The translations under genes and the position numbers were made by a program. The notes under the pieces are model-generated. The model made no database searches. It worked only from the letters and a program-made list of their open reading frames with translations, and had not been told where the DNA came from. Positions 37,201 to 49,331 of a stretch of DNA of 64,000 nt are shown one piece after another (the stretch's first letter is position 1; every line of letters begins with the position of its first letter). Source of the stretch: Medicago truncatula (Eukaryota > Streptophyta > Magnoliopsida > Fabales > Fabaceae); assembly GCF_003473485.1 (NCBI RefSeq), contig NC_053047.1:39046972-39110971 (forward strand), given 5' to 3'.

Positions 37201-37762
37201 ATTCTTTTGCCTGTGCTTAAAGGGTGTCTTTGGGAAGGGAGATTGAAATGGAAGCCAAATTTTAGCTTATTTCTTTGTGCTTTTAGTCTCATTTATGGAT
37301 TGAGTTCAATCTTTTTCTTACCGTGCTGTTTTAAGGTTTAGTTTTTCAATGCAAAAAGATGAAAGTTTTGCAATTGCAAAGCTGCCTCCACCCAGCTAAA
37401 TTGTGTTTTTATGTGTGTATTGAGTGCTTTCATCATGAGATGAATTAGTTAGTGAATGGAGTGATTCCATCAAGCTTTTCTTGTTATTGATATTGGGGAA
37501 TAAAAGAAAGAATCTAAATATGTATATATATTTTTTTCAACTGCCAAGATGATATTGAAGCAAGGCAAAAACTTTTTTTTTTTTTCCCAACCATTATAGT
37601 TTGAGTATTGTTTTTTTCGGGAATTTGTTTGATGTTCTCTCTAGTAATCAATCATAACTTATTCTCTTTTTTGTTGACCTTTGGGCCTTTGTGTGATAAT
37701 ATCTTATGCTGTGTTAATATTCTGCACCAGGACCAAAAGTTGAGGAAGTTGAGTCCGAATGA
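31264..37762 (+). CDS. NDUFB10: Mitochondrial complex I subunit NDUFB10-type (PDSW family)
   Basis: Exons 31264-31552 and 37731-37762 give 106 aa, the length I recall for the Arabidopsis protein. The start is MGRKKG; family signatures include FDPANPYKDPVAMLEMREHI, EKAKIIREKLRWCYR, NHHQKCRHL and STRGIGWGKDGRHPSLHG. The short second exon adds PKVEEVESE. This accessory subunit belongs to the membrane arm of NADH:ubiquinone oxidoreductase in the inner mitochondrial membrane. The paired Cys residues (WCYR, QKC) fit the family's disulphide-linked helices. Intron 1 is 6.2 kb (31553-37730), very large for this gene, and filled with repeats. A likely 3'UTR intron spans 37785-39067 (AAAG|GTAATC ... TTTGCAG), followed by a terminal UTR exon to about 39300. 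The frame is intact. Identification is firm. Confidence 0.95.
32509..35775 (+). repeat. Decayed copies of the NDUFB10 exon 1 tail within its own intron
   Basis: Four intronic segments resemble the end of exon 1 and its donor. 32509-32580 still reads YLESTRGIGWGKDGCHPTLH then a GGTTTGTG donor. 34853-34910 reads SGIGWGKDVWHPSLHG. 35359-35405 reads SGIDWGKDGRHPF. 35734-35775 keeps DGR and the CTCCATGGTTTG donor region. Each is followed by sequence like the true intron start (GAATTATGAAATGGGTTTGT). Confidence 0.85.
32653..34285. mobile_element. MULE-like element, 1,633 bp, in NDUFB10 intron 1
   Basis: The ends are GGTGCCATTTA and, inverted, GGTGGCATTTA, with further inverted similarity (ACACAAG/CTTGTGTA). 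A perfect 9-bp repeat, TTATCAAAT, flanks it at 32644-32652 and 34286-34294. Removing it rejoins a copy of the intron repeat (GAATTATCAAAT|GGGTTTGTGTGATTTT). The interior has short open frames (about 33817-34090) with no transposase motif. Non-autonomous; family inferred from duplication length. Confidence 0.85.
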
Positions 37763-40315
37763 TTTCCCCGTGGATAAATAAAAGGTAATCTCAAACTTTC
37801 AATTGTTCTTTTAATAATTGGGCATGCAATAAAAGATGTTTACGCTGACTAGAAATTTCTGTTACCACTTAACTTTTCATTATTGAGCATTTGAAAACTC
37901 TGGTGGAGGGAGGCAAAATTAACCATCGTAACTACACTAAGTTTGAAAGCGTCAAAATATCAACTTTGTAAAGCATCCTGATTTGATTTTTATTGCCATG
38001 AACCTCTTGGCGTAGATTTAAGGGGAATGACTATTGGAAGTAAATTAAAATAAACTATTGTTGCATTAAACTAGTTAAGATCTTGTGCTCTTGCATGGAT
38101 CTGAGAAAAAAATTGCAGAAAATAGAGCATATGCAAGAGATCTTAATTCATTGGTTATCCTTGCTCTCTGCCTTTCCTCCTAACCTTGTTCCACTAAGTG
38201 ACAGTTGATGACTCATTGCAATGTCGTTAGATAAGAACTGATCATTTGATATATTTGGTCAGCAACCTTTATTTTGCAAATTTGATTGAAGTAACATGTT
38301 TTTCAAATTCTCGGTCATAACTCTAGAACAACCTGATGCTATCTCTTTCTTTTGATGTATTTTCCTATGTATCTAGAAGATTTGAAACTACCTATACAGA
38401 TATGCATAGTTCAACAATTCAGATGCATAGTTTGTCTTAATTTATTTTCTTGCAGATGCATAGTTCATCAATTTAGATTATCCGCAATATTCTAATGTCT
38501 ATGCATAGTTTTGATCCCTCATTTTTCTCATTCACGATCTCCCTATTTCTAAAACCAGGATTTTAGTCGCCTAGTTTTTAAAATGGCTGACTTTTTCCTC
38601 CACCTGTACATTTTGAGGATGAATTTTGATGATGTGACAAGTCATATGTTTATGTAACATTCTAAGTTGATGGCACGAAAATGAGTTATTAAGTGAGGAT
38701 TTACCTAGAGAATATTTTACATCAAATTTGGGTGGTGTTTTGATATACTTTAATGTAAATTTTGATAAAATGTAAATTAGTTTTTATGAATCCACGTATA
38801 TAGTGTCACATGATCAATTAAGATGTCACACAAGCATCTCATTTCTCACATCATCAACATTCAATCTCAAAATGTATTAATGTGCAGCTGGAGAAAGAAA
38901 AAATCATTTTATTTTAAAAGTTTTGGCACTAAACCGTGGGTTTAGTAATATGGAGATCAAAATCGTATATGAAACGAATTAGAGGGACCAAAACTACATT
39001 TAAGCATATTCTTGTATTGTTACCATAATTATGTGTCTATGAAATTAAAGTGTTGGTCCTTTTGCAGGGAAGTTTTATCACCCTAATCAGATTGTAGGTG
39101 GAGGAATGCCTATGTTCAAGCTGTTGTGTTATGTTCATTTTCTATAATCAAACCTCTTGTGAACTACAACTGTATTTTGATTTGCCTTGGTTTATAAGAC
39201 TTTTATTGCTTGTTATTAGCATTTAAATGTAAACAAGTATGGAAAACTCATAGCAGAATTGTGAAATAAGTTTCTTTTGTTCCTTGTTATTATGACGGGT
39301 GCTTCATCAATAATACAATTGAATGTGTCTTTCAAATCCTATTATTCGACAGAAGAGTGCTTGAATTTTGAAACTTCGCTGCCATACTCAATCTGTTAAT
39401 TTTGAAACCTCATCATTTGAAGATATTTATGATGTCACTATCGAACATGCGTATCTCGATTCGTTATAAAGTTGAACATAAAATTTCATAAGAAAGTCAA
39501 TACATACATAAAGGTGAAAAAAATATCCTAAACTTTGGTCAAACAGACAATAACTTCAATATTACAAAAATAGTATGGATTTTGTTACATAGTACAAGTT
39601 TTTGTCTACACAAGCTCCACAACAACCATGCTTCCATTTCATCAGCTTGTTTATCACTCTTTATTTAACCAAGTGTTTGTGTAAAACCATTCTCAAAGGT
39701 GGATATTTATATGAAACTACAAAGAACTAGGTCTAAATACATTGTATAGATCATCAATCACAACACCTGCATGGAAATTAACAAGGTTAGCATAATGGCA
39801 TATAGTTATAGGACATATCGTGCTACAAGATTCTCTTCAAATCCTCCAACATAAGGTTTTAAGCAAGGGATGCCGATAAATAGCGAAGCAGATTGGCAAA
39901 AAATCGCTAAGAAATCAGAAATCTTTCAGTATTTTGTTCATCACAACCAACAAATTTCTTTATTTATAGATTGATACTTTCAAAATAAGCATTTTATTTT
40001 TGACAGAAACATGTGTAGCTTCACAATATGTATATAAGCATGTAAATGTACACTTCATAGTGATAGGAGAAAGTTAGATAACTGAAAAAGTTGCAAGAAA
40101 TAAAATGACAAAGAGTCAAGTAACAACGGTTTATGGATCGGATCATATTATTAACTTCAAAATTCACTGAGAAAACAGTATTGTATATCTCAAAGATTAT
40201 ATACTTTATACACAAATGTACACATAATTAAACAAATTGTTATTAGCTAGTTATATAAAAGAAAAAGGTACCTGAAATGAAAAAGGAGTGCAATACTTTA
40301 TAACCTTTCCATTGC

Positions 40316-43300
40316 TCATATTATCACTTGGCCATTTATTTTTATGACAGGAATATGAGCAATATTGGACCAATGTTTCCCTTTATGATCTTCATACCTT
40401 GCCTCTAACAGAGAGCATTTTCTGATGCTCAGTAACTTGAGAGATGAAGGCAATGTGTCTTCTGGCAGAGACTCGATCCCTGGACAATGTAGAAAGTGAA
40501 GGCTTTCCAAAGAGGAAAGATGTTGAAACACATTTCCTTTGAATGATTTCATTTCAGAGAGATTAGTGATTGTCAGAGACACTAAGGAAATAGGCAGTAA
40601 CTTCTCCTTCAAGAAAGTGTTAACAATGTCACCACCTCCAATATCTAAATCCGAAAGAGTAGTTAGGCGTTTGGAGACCCCATTTAATTACAGGCGTTGT
40701 TATTCTCACGGATTCAATATGAAATGATCTTAATTTGGGAGGTAGGCAAGCTCCTTCACCAAATGATAAGTTCATTTTTGGAAGATCTATGAGAGTCAAA
40801 CGTTCAAGTGTTGCGAGGGAAGAACTATCTGAAATAAAAATGGATTCCAGATTCCTACATCCGTCAATGGAAAGACTTTGTAGTGCGGGGAAACCATCCA
40901 ATGGAAAGGAGGTAAGTGCATTACAACTATTTCCTAGCTCCAATGTCATAAGAGATGTATAATTGCTCCACATATTAGGAGGCAAAAATGTTAAACTCTC
41001 GCAGTCAATAATTCTGAGTGATTGCAATGAAGTTGGTAGACAATCTGCTGGAAATGCAATGAGATATGGAATATTATAAAGTTCCAAGTGTTGGAGACAA
41101 GTGCTGCTTATAATCATTTTAGGTAGAGACAGAAGTGTATCACAACAACGGATTGATGCACGCTGCAGCTTACATGGAAAATCAGTCTCAAGCAACGACC
41201 GTTGAATCGTTTCAGCAGACGTTTGAGAATCTAAATCTCCCTCGATTGTTATCTTTTTTATCGATGAGATCCATTGCAGAGTAGGTGGTTTTGCCAAGAG
41301 AAGATCACAACCATATATACCAATCTGTTCTATGGAAAAAGATGGTTTGGCAAGTATCCACTCAGTTTAGGACACTGGATTAACATGAGAGATTTAAGAT
41401 GAGGAAAAGGAAATTTATTGCCAATAAAGGGAAGCCATTCCTTCCAATTTGGCATGTTCTGAAATTCCAAAATTTCCAAGGATGGAAATGGTTGGAACGA
41501 TGAACTGGAACCACCTCCTGCCATGGCGTAGAACTCTGCACCAATTGTCTCCAATGTCATGCCTCTAATAGTCAAGTCCTTGAGAGAAGGTAGCTGCCCT
41601 ATTGGTGGAATCGTTATACAATATGTACAATTACTGATGAAAAGGGTCACCATGTTAGAAAATGAAAAATCTCCGAGCCAACATGGAAGACTTGTTCCTC
41701 CATAGAAGTCGATGCTCAGTTTCTTCAAGTTAATCGGTGGTTGCAATGCATCAAGTACTGCTTTTGAAGTTTGTGAATCTTCGGTTGGTTCGCCCCATAG
41801 TAGCACTAACTCCTCAATGTGTTCTTTGCTCTTCAAGTTGGCCTCATATGCCTCAGCAACATCAATGACATTATGGAGCTTTTGGATGCAAAGTTTTCCC
41901 CATAAGTTAGGAAACTTATCAAGCTCTTTCACACTTAACCCCTCTCCTTGCTTTCCTGCTACAAAAGTTGTTAAAATTTGAAGGTTTTCTAGTGCAAGAA
42001 TCTCCATTGGCATCTCCTTTATGTTCGTCCAGTTAATATCTAGGTGACGTAAATTAATTAACTTTCCAATATGTACCGGTAATTCAATGAGATGATAGCA
42101 ATATGATAAAATCAATGTTTGCAAATTGTGAAGGTTACATGTTGTATCAGGCAAGCTTTCAATTCTGGTGTTGGATAGATCAAGATACCGCAACTGCACC
42201 AAACTGCCAATTGAATCCGGTAGCATGGCGATGTTTCTATAACCAGATAACGATAACACACGCAACCTTCTAAGTGTGGGTATCACATCATCAACAACCT
42301 GTTTAGACAAGTAACATTGTCGCCACCAGAGACCAATGGGAAGAAAGCTTCGCAAGCATTTGAAATCATAAAAAATTTCAAACTTCTTGAAAATGTCATA
42401 CTCTTCTTGGTTATATGAAAAATGGCGGACATTTTCAGAGATGTTGCCACCATGTTCACGCCTGCAACAACTTTTTCCAGATACAATTGTAGCTAAATCA
42501 TTGACAAGATCATGCATGAGAAACTTCTGTCTTCCAAAATCATCGTGCGATTGTTGAATTAACGATCTAGATAACAATTCAACAAAGTAGTCATCACCAA
42601 CTTCCTCCATTGCTTTTTCTCCTTGAGAATGTTCAAGGAAGCCTTCAGCCATCCACAGCAAAACCATTTGCTTCCTATCAAGAGGATAATCCTTTGGGAA
42701 AATTGAACAATAAGCGAAACATGTTTTCAAATGAGAAGGAAGATATTGATAACTCAAAAGCAAGGCAGGGAGAACATTATCATTTGGAAAATTCCATATG
42801 TCATTGTTTAAAATTGCACTCCACTCTTTCGCATCCACTTTTGAGCGTAGAAGTCCTCCAAGTGTTTTGGCAGCTATTGGCAATCCGCAACACTTTTTTG
42901 CAATCTTCCTACCAATTGCTTCTAGGCTTGGGTATTTACGGCCACAAAGTTCTTCACTTCCAAATGCATGCTTTGAGAGTAAAGACCAGCAATCATCATC
43001 TGATAGAGGTTCTAATTTATAGATAGGAAAGGTATGGGTGAACTCGGCAACTTTTTATTGACGTGTTGTGATAATCACCCTACTTCCAGATTCTCCATCA
43101 ATGAAGGGAGTGACTAGATGATGCCAATCATTATAGCTATCATTCCACATGTCATCCAACACAAACAAAAATCTTTTTCCCTTCAAGTTTTGCTTTAATT
43201 TGACTCGAAGAAAATCAAGATTATCACTTTCCTGAACATTTGAAGTGATAGATTCAAGTAAAGTTCTGGTTACCCTCAAAACATCAAACTCTTCGGACAG

Positions 43301-44002
43301 ACAAACCCAAGCTTTTACATCAAAACGTTCTTGAACATCTTTATCATTGTAAAGAAGTTGAGCTAGGGCTGTTTTACCGACACCTCCCATGCCGAAAATT
43401 GAAACAACATTAATATTATCATTGACAGTGCTAACATCTGATAGCAACATATTAGTTAGTTTCTCTTTATCACTCTTCCTACCAACCATGAAAGATTGAT
43501 CTACTAGTGAACTTGAAGGTGTTCTAAGAAAAACCCTACCACTTACAGTTTGCAACCCAAGGATATCTTTTTGTTGTGCAAAAAGTTGGAGCCTTTCAAT
43601 CATACTCTTCATTTGGGAATTGATCTCTCCATACAAGTTTTGAAAAGGAGATGAAAGGAAATTCCAAACCTGACCAGTGATGTTTTCAGCTTGTGTATTA
43701 CTATTCTCCACCTTGCTTCTAAGGCAATCATAACTGATCTGGTTGAGCAAATCCTCAGCATCATATATTGCATCTTTCAACTCATCAAGCCATTGTTTGA
43801 CAGGAAGATTGTTGATCTGCTTCTTCTCAGCATCATCAAGAACAGCATGAAGAGTGAGAAGTGTTGTCTCTAAATGCTTCAAAAGTGATAAGTTCAGCTT
43901 CTTGTTGTTGATGAAATTTCGAAACTCTGGTGATGTTAGCCTGTCCATTATTGTTTGAACAGAAGCAGAGAGAAATGCACCTCCCACCAAAGTTGCAGCC
44001 AT
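40316..44002 (-). pseudogene. CC-NBS-LRR disease resistance gene with three lesions
   Basis: An intracellular immune receptor of the CNL class in one long coding exon, about 1,228 codons. Residues 1-160 are an Rx-type coiled-coil domain. The P-loop GMGGVGKT is at about 204-211 and kinase-2 LFVLDDMW at about 279-286. RNBS-B (SRVIITTRQ) ends at codon 315, where TAA (43055-43057) interrupts the frame. The same frame continues with KVAEF, the GLPxA motif (CCGLPIAAKTLGG), MHDLVND and many LRRs. An A-run at 41336-41340 has lost one base, and a T-run at 40670-40672 has gained one; the two roughly compensate. The C-terminus ends NGQVII. A possible 3'UTR intron is 39767-40271. Alternatives are a sequencing error at the homopolymers or a natural truncated CC-NB protein of 315 aa. 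High identity to an intact gene suggests a recent loss. Confidence 0.85.
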
Positions 44003-44978
44003 TTTTTTTGTTGGTTTAATTCTGAATGAATTGAGTACGGTACCTTATACATACATACACACACATATATATGTATAGGTGGAGAACAAGTCAAGGGTAA
44101 GAAACCTAGGACATGTGAGATAGATGGAATAAAATACAATTCTTGATGTGATGATTGATGATAGCATAGTATGAAAAGTTATTATATCATTAGCCCAGAA
44201 TTTTTTGGAGTGTGTTCATACCTTGTGAACATAAAACATAATTCAAGAGATTAATGACTTTGGCATCGTCGATGTTGTAAATGATTTGAATATAGTTATA
44301 TTTGTAAATATATGTATTCTGCCGTTTTATGCTATTAATATGGAAGTTGTGAGTTTGTTCATATATTCATTCTTTTTGTTTTTTAACGACTTTAGATTTG
44401 TATTGTATCAATATACTCTATCAACTTGAATGAATAAATATTGTTTACTTTTGTAAAAAAATTTTAAAGAATAATTTCTTCGTTCTTATTCAGTCTCCGA
44501 GAGTATGCCTCAATAAGACCCTAAACCATAATTTATTCATTATTAACCCACATATTCTTGGAATTTGCTCAAACCATGTGAACATCCCTTTTGTGAAAAT
44601 ACGTGGCTAAGTGGCTTGTCTAATGGGAATGCAAACTAGCTATTATCATAAAACATAACTCAAGAGATTAATTTTTTGTACAGACCATGTAAAATATTTT
44701 TACACGTACTTTCAATCATATCATGTTAAATATATGTTTGTAGAGATATTTTAGAACTAACATTGAAAATGATATTAGTCATAAGAAAAAAAACATTAAA
44801 AATGATATTGTTTAATGATTTTGATTAGATACATATGTAAAAATAATTACGGTGCCGGTTCTTATAAATTAAATTATTAATTCGAAAGTAAACCAAATAA
44901 GTTAGTAAATATGAAATTAAACTGTTCCTTTTTTTTTTTTCTTTCTCACTCTTTCCATCTTCATTCTCCATCGTCACC

Positions 44979-45257
44979 TTGAAACTCTACCTTCCACCTG
45001 CGTCGGACGCCCTGGCCAGTCTCCATCCAAATCCACTTTATTACGACGATGGTGGCGCGATGGAGCAAGTTGACAGTTACATCGGTACTGCGATTGGACC
45101 GAAGTTGGATGATGGAAGTGGGAACGATTTGGAGTTCATTCCTTACAAAACTGAACTCAAAATTGCTAGATATAAATGTTGGTGTAGTAATCTATCTATT
45201 TTGGACAATTCTATGTTCAATTTTGATATTTTTAACTTTAATAATGTCATATTTTAA
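44979..45257 (+). other. Short unrecognised ORF region
   Basis: An open frame runs through AAMEQVDSYIG-like codons (about 45060-45170) and is more GC-rich than its surroundings (44950-45150). It may be a fragment of a coding gene, but no family, start context or splice structure is evident. The rest of 44003-45360 upstream of the NLR holds nothing else recognisable. Confidence 0.2.
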
Positions 45258-45365
45258 ATCTTGATTTGATAACCATGCTTTTGTAAATCTAGATTAAATA
45301 AGTTTATATTTTCTTTTGTGAAAAAAGTCCAAAAAAAAAAAACCAAAATTTCAAGCACAATAGCA

Positions 45366-45445
45366 TCCAAACCATCTTATCTCTTTTGTGATCTTCTCTT
45401 GGCAAAACTACCTACTATACAATGTATTTAGACCTAGTTCTTGGC
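45366..45445 (+). pseudogene. Rearranged NLR scrap
   Basis: GTGATCTTCTCTTGGCAAAA (45388 on) matches the LRR segment CDLLLAKP of the neighbouring NLR (reverse complement of about 41285-41310). It is followed directly by CTATACAATGTATTTAGACC, the reverse complement of the NLR's putative 3'UTR exon at 39727-39752. So LRR coding sequence and 3'UTR are joined with about 1.5 kb missing, on the strand opposite to the NLR. Confidence 0.7.
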
Positions 45446-45809
45446 AAAACTACCTATTATATGTGTCTGGTGTCGAACACGAAACATGCAGACTTTCTAC
45501 CACTTATTGATTTTGCACCGAGTAATATGAGCCGTCCAATCTCAAATTAACTGTCAATATTGTTTAATGCATGTAAAGATGTCTTTTTCCTACAGCAGGG
45601 AATCCGGCAAAGCAAACACATGATGCAGTGTTGTTGGAAGACTCTTGGTTTATCATACAAAGCTTGAAAATCTGCACATATAAACATGATAACAAAAGTA
45701 AAAAGTAAACCTCCTAATCACAAGAATGAGAGAGAAACAAACCTGTTCAAAGAGCATAAAACAGCAACTGAATTCATTCACCCATGATGAAAGAAAAACA
45801 TTAAAGTGA

Positions 45810-45995
45810 AACATAGAACTCCCTTCAATCCAATGGTAGGACTAAGCAGAAAGGTGGAGTTGCTCTCATATCATGCACTTGGTCAAACTTCATGTCGTGT
45901 AGCCGACAAACATTTAAGTTTATCCGGATGCATGAGATGACAGCTCTTGCCTCTACTTAGCCCTTCGTATTGGAAAGAAAGGAGCTCTTTGCTTC
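45810..45995 (-). ncRNA. MIR159: miR159-type microRNA precursor
   Basis: The minus strand folds into a long hairpin. Its 3' arm (45814-45834) carries ATTGGATTGAAGGGAGTTCT plus a final A, which differs from canonical miR159 at only two positions (A for T at 1, T for C at 17). Its 5' arm (about 45967-45989) carries GAGCTCCTTTCTTTCCAATA, like miR159*. The stem continues inward (GGAGTTGCTCTCATATCATG on the plus strand opposite TGCATGAGATGACAGCTCTTG region), and the loop lies near 45880-45925. Mature sequence on the 3' arm and a precursor near 185 nt fit MIR159. The family silences GAMYB-type MYB transcripts. The C-to-T change removes the usual GAGCTC, so target pairing may differ. Confidence 0.85.
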
Positions 45996-46233
45996 CTAAT
46001 TACTATTTATTCACCCCTCATTCCACCACAAATGGACAAGGTACCCCCCCTTCCCCCACCAAATGGCCCCTCCCTCTTGTTGCTCCTTAAATATAACTCC
46101 TTAAAGAATGTTGTACAATGCTGTTTAGATTTTCAGCAATGGCTCAATGTCTAAACTTTCTACTTTATCCGAGAGAAACTTTGTCCTCTTTCATGATGTA
46201 GCTGTGGCAATTGTGTGTGTGAGAGTGTAGGTG

Positions 46234-46243
46234 TATATATAAA
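46234..46243 (-). promoter_or_regulatory. Candidate TATA box of the miR159 primary transcript
   Basis: The minus strand reads TTTATATATACACC about 240 nt upstream of the hairpin. Transcription would start near 46205, in a CACACACA-rich leader. Position and strand suit a pol II pri-miRNA promoter; the start site itself is inferred. Confidence 0.55.
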
Positions 46244-46279
46244 GAATTTGGATTGTGTAATGTAGTCAGTCATGCATAT

Positions 46280-46695
46280 GTGGACCATCTGATCAAAATT
46301 GAATGATTTAGATTTCAACGTTGATTTTGATTTTTTTTTTAATTTTTACCGTATGTTTGGTATCACAGTAGGTTTGTCGAAATCACAATGAGTCACCGTT
46401 ATACCAAACATGCATTTAAATACGTAGATAAGATAATTTTTTTTTTTTTTTTTTGTGGTGGCCGGGGTTTGAACCTCAAACCTTACATAAATTATTATGC
46501 ATTGTTCTTACCAACGGAGCTAAACTCACAAGGATAAAACGTACGTAGACAATCTGATCAAGATTAAAAGGTTTAGATTCCAATGTTGATTTTGATTTTT
46601 AAATTTTAGTACATGTTTGGTATTACGGTAGGTTTGTCGAAATCACAATGAGTCATCGTGAATTCGTGATACCAAACATTCATTTAAGATATCAA
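46280..46695. repeat. Direct repeat pair split by a SINE-like copy
   Basis: Two 145-bp copies (about 46280-46425 and 46550-46695) share ATCTGATCAAxATT, GTTGATTTTGATTTTT, GTAGGTTTGTCGAAATCACA and ATGAGTCAxCGT. A reverse-oriented tRNA-like SINE (46440-46545, GGGGTTTGAACCTCAAACC, AACGGAGCTAAACTCAC) lies between them. Each copy ends with a short palindrome ATACCAAACAT facing ATGTTTGGTAT. Confidence 0.7.
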
Positions 46696-47671
46696 GTTTA
46701 AAATATGAATCTTCCGATCTTGATTGAACCACTAAAATGTGACTCACCGCACATGATTGTGGCTGCACAAATCAAGGTTTTCATGACATAAATTGAAACT
46801 TTATTGGCAAAACTTATATAGTATATAGTATATGCTACATATAGCAGGTTTTTTAAATCAAGATTTTACTTAAACAAATGAGGAGGAAATTGACAATATT
46901 TTCTTTCACTTATACTAAATCAGCAGCATATTATAATTTGAATCTTCAACTAATGTTCATATTTAAATGCAAATTATCCATAATTTGGTCTAACAAGTAA
47001 TGGCAATAACTTAGTTTACACCACATAAACTGATATATCAAAATGCAATATATTAATTAAGTTACAAAGAGATATAGAGGTTTTATCAAGGCTTATTTTT
47101 TGTGAAAATAAAACAAATATATTATATATATCTTTCATGATATAAATTTATTTATAATCTTAACTTAGATAAGTCAGAAGATCATGGCTACAGTATCAAG
47201 AGATTCAGCAATACCTGCAGGATTCCCATGATCATATCATCACTGTTGCAACTTTCATTTCCTCTCTCAGCATGCAACACAAAATATCTAAAAATGACCA
47301 TTGATCAGTTTGTCATATATATGTTATCCTAAATTTATAACTGAAAGGACAATAAAAGCTTTTTTCATGTTGGATCAAAACAAGAAAGCAGCAATGTCCA
47401 AAATGAGATTACTTGTTGTACAAGAAAACTTGTTCTATCCAATCTTTTTGTGACATGACATTGTAGTTGAGTTCCAATGAAGTTTGACCTTTGAATTTTA
47501 GTATTTGTCCAACTCCAATAAATTTGGATTCTGATTCCCTGTCAGATTAGATTGTCTTCTTGCTATTTTTTGGCATTTATTGATTCAATCCATAATTTGT
47601 AAACTTCATTTTGTTGAACTATACTTTTTTGGGTGATATTTTAACCTTATGCATGGAAATATCAAAGTAAT

Positions 47672-48339
47672 GCCACTAATATGGATTTTTTTTTTAGGAT
47701 CCACCCATGGTCCTTAGTAAATACCTGCAATAGCAGGTAGGTAATTACACTTCCACTCCGGTATACATTTTGTACGGTTTATCCGCATCCGTTTCAAGTC
47801 TATCAAGATGAACAACTTCCGCACAAAGAATGTAACAACCACAAAATGCTTGATATGTCACCACCGTCGATTCTGAAACCACCCATTCATGACGTTTTAT
47901 CCGCATAACATCCTCGGTCCATGGAGCCATTAATTTTGTTCCAAACTTGACTTGGGGTTTTGTATGAAAGTGATTATAATGGAGGTGTTGATTGTGGTTG
48001 TTTATGCGGAGAATGTGAAAGCATTAACAGTTTCCCTTTTTCTCAAAAAACAAATTGAAGCTTGTCTTTTGTGCTTAATGACTTATTCAAATGCGAATAC
48101 GTTTGTGAACCGGAAACCAGATTGAATTTAAGATTTTGTTAAATGGTGAAATTAAAGTTGCGGTAACTAGAGTGAGTTAGTGATTTGTTGTGAATTAGAT
48201 GATTTACTGGTTTTGATTGCAAAAGGCCCGTGAAAATAAAGATTCATGTAAACTTAGAAGAAGTGTGTCAACCCACTATTGTTGGTCATTTAGCAAGGAC
48301 CATGGGTGGTCCTTGAAAAAAGTGGTCCATATTAGGGGC
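47672..48339. mobile_element. Long-TIR element of about 668 bp with a small ORF
   Basis: The first 75 bp (GCCACTAATATGGA..., CCACCCATGGTCCTT) are the imperfect inverse of the last 75 bp (AAGGACCATGGGTGG..., TCCATATTAGGGGC). No clear target duplication was found. Inside, a minus-strand frame of 61 codons (47745-47930, MAPWTEDVMRIKRHEW) occurs. I do not recognise it, and it may be chance or captured sequence. Long TIRs suggest a Mutator-like relative. Confidence 0.65.
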
Positions 48340-49331
48340 TCTCCAACTTTACTAGAAAATAATCAAACTTAGAATTTGAAAGTTATCCATTTGTTTGATC
48401 ACATATTAGGTTATGATTGTGGACTATTGACAAATTAACTACAATTGTTTCAATGTTGTATGAGACTTTGATATCATATTTCTATCTAAAAATAAAATCT
48501 TAGAACAATGGGTTTGTGAGTTGATATCTCTGTATTTTTTATTCCGTTCATTTCTAGTCGAGTTAAGACTAAGCACTTATACTTAAATTTTTATAGAATG
48601 CGACATCAATTAAGTAGCCATAGTTGCGCGGGTAACATTGGTTTAGTTGAGATAAGAAATTAAATCAGACAAACCATTATTTAGATTCTTGGATGTGTAA
48701 CTCATTGTTATATTAGTCATTGACTCAAACGATGATCTAAATACATCCTTCACTTTTCAATTTATAAGTCACTTTAATCTTTGACGTTAACTAGGACATT
48801 AACTTGGTCAAAAATTCTGACGTAATGACTGAAAAAGGATCAAACGACATGATGACGTATATGTGTACCAAGATGAAAGAAAACCTTCATTCTTCTTCAT
48901 CATTTCCCAACCCATGTCTCTTTCCTTTAGTATTCAATCCTCCAAAGCATGATATTAACCACACATATGTTAAATAATCACTAAATAAAAATTTCAATTA
49001 TTTTCTTAACCAATATATAAACACATTCAATCCATAACTATTAAAATAAATTGTGATTTCATACATTATATTAAATTAATTTTTTCCCTCAAAAAAAAAT
49101 TAAATTAAATTTTTCTCTCAAAAACAAATTAAATTAATTTTTTAATTTGAATATTAAATATTATATTTAAAAAGGTACCACACTTAATACATTTTATTCA
49201 TCACTATTATTTATTTTATAAAAAACCAAATTGCAAAATAATTACCTCTTTAACGACACCGTATCCTAAATCAACCATCAAACCCTAATTTATCACACGC
49301 GCCACCGTAATCCTCTACTCCGGCGACCACC

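Noticed and set aside
42610..43026. Plus-strand 138-codon ORF
   Set aside because: It lies antisense to the NB-ARC region of the NLR and has no motif of its own.
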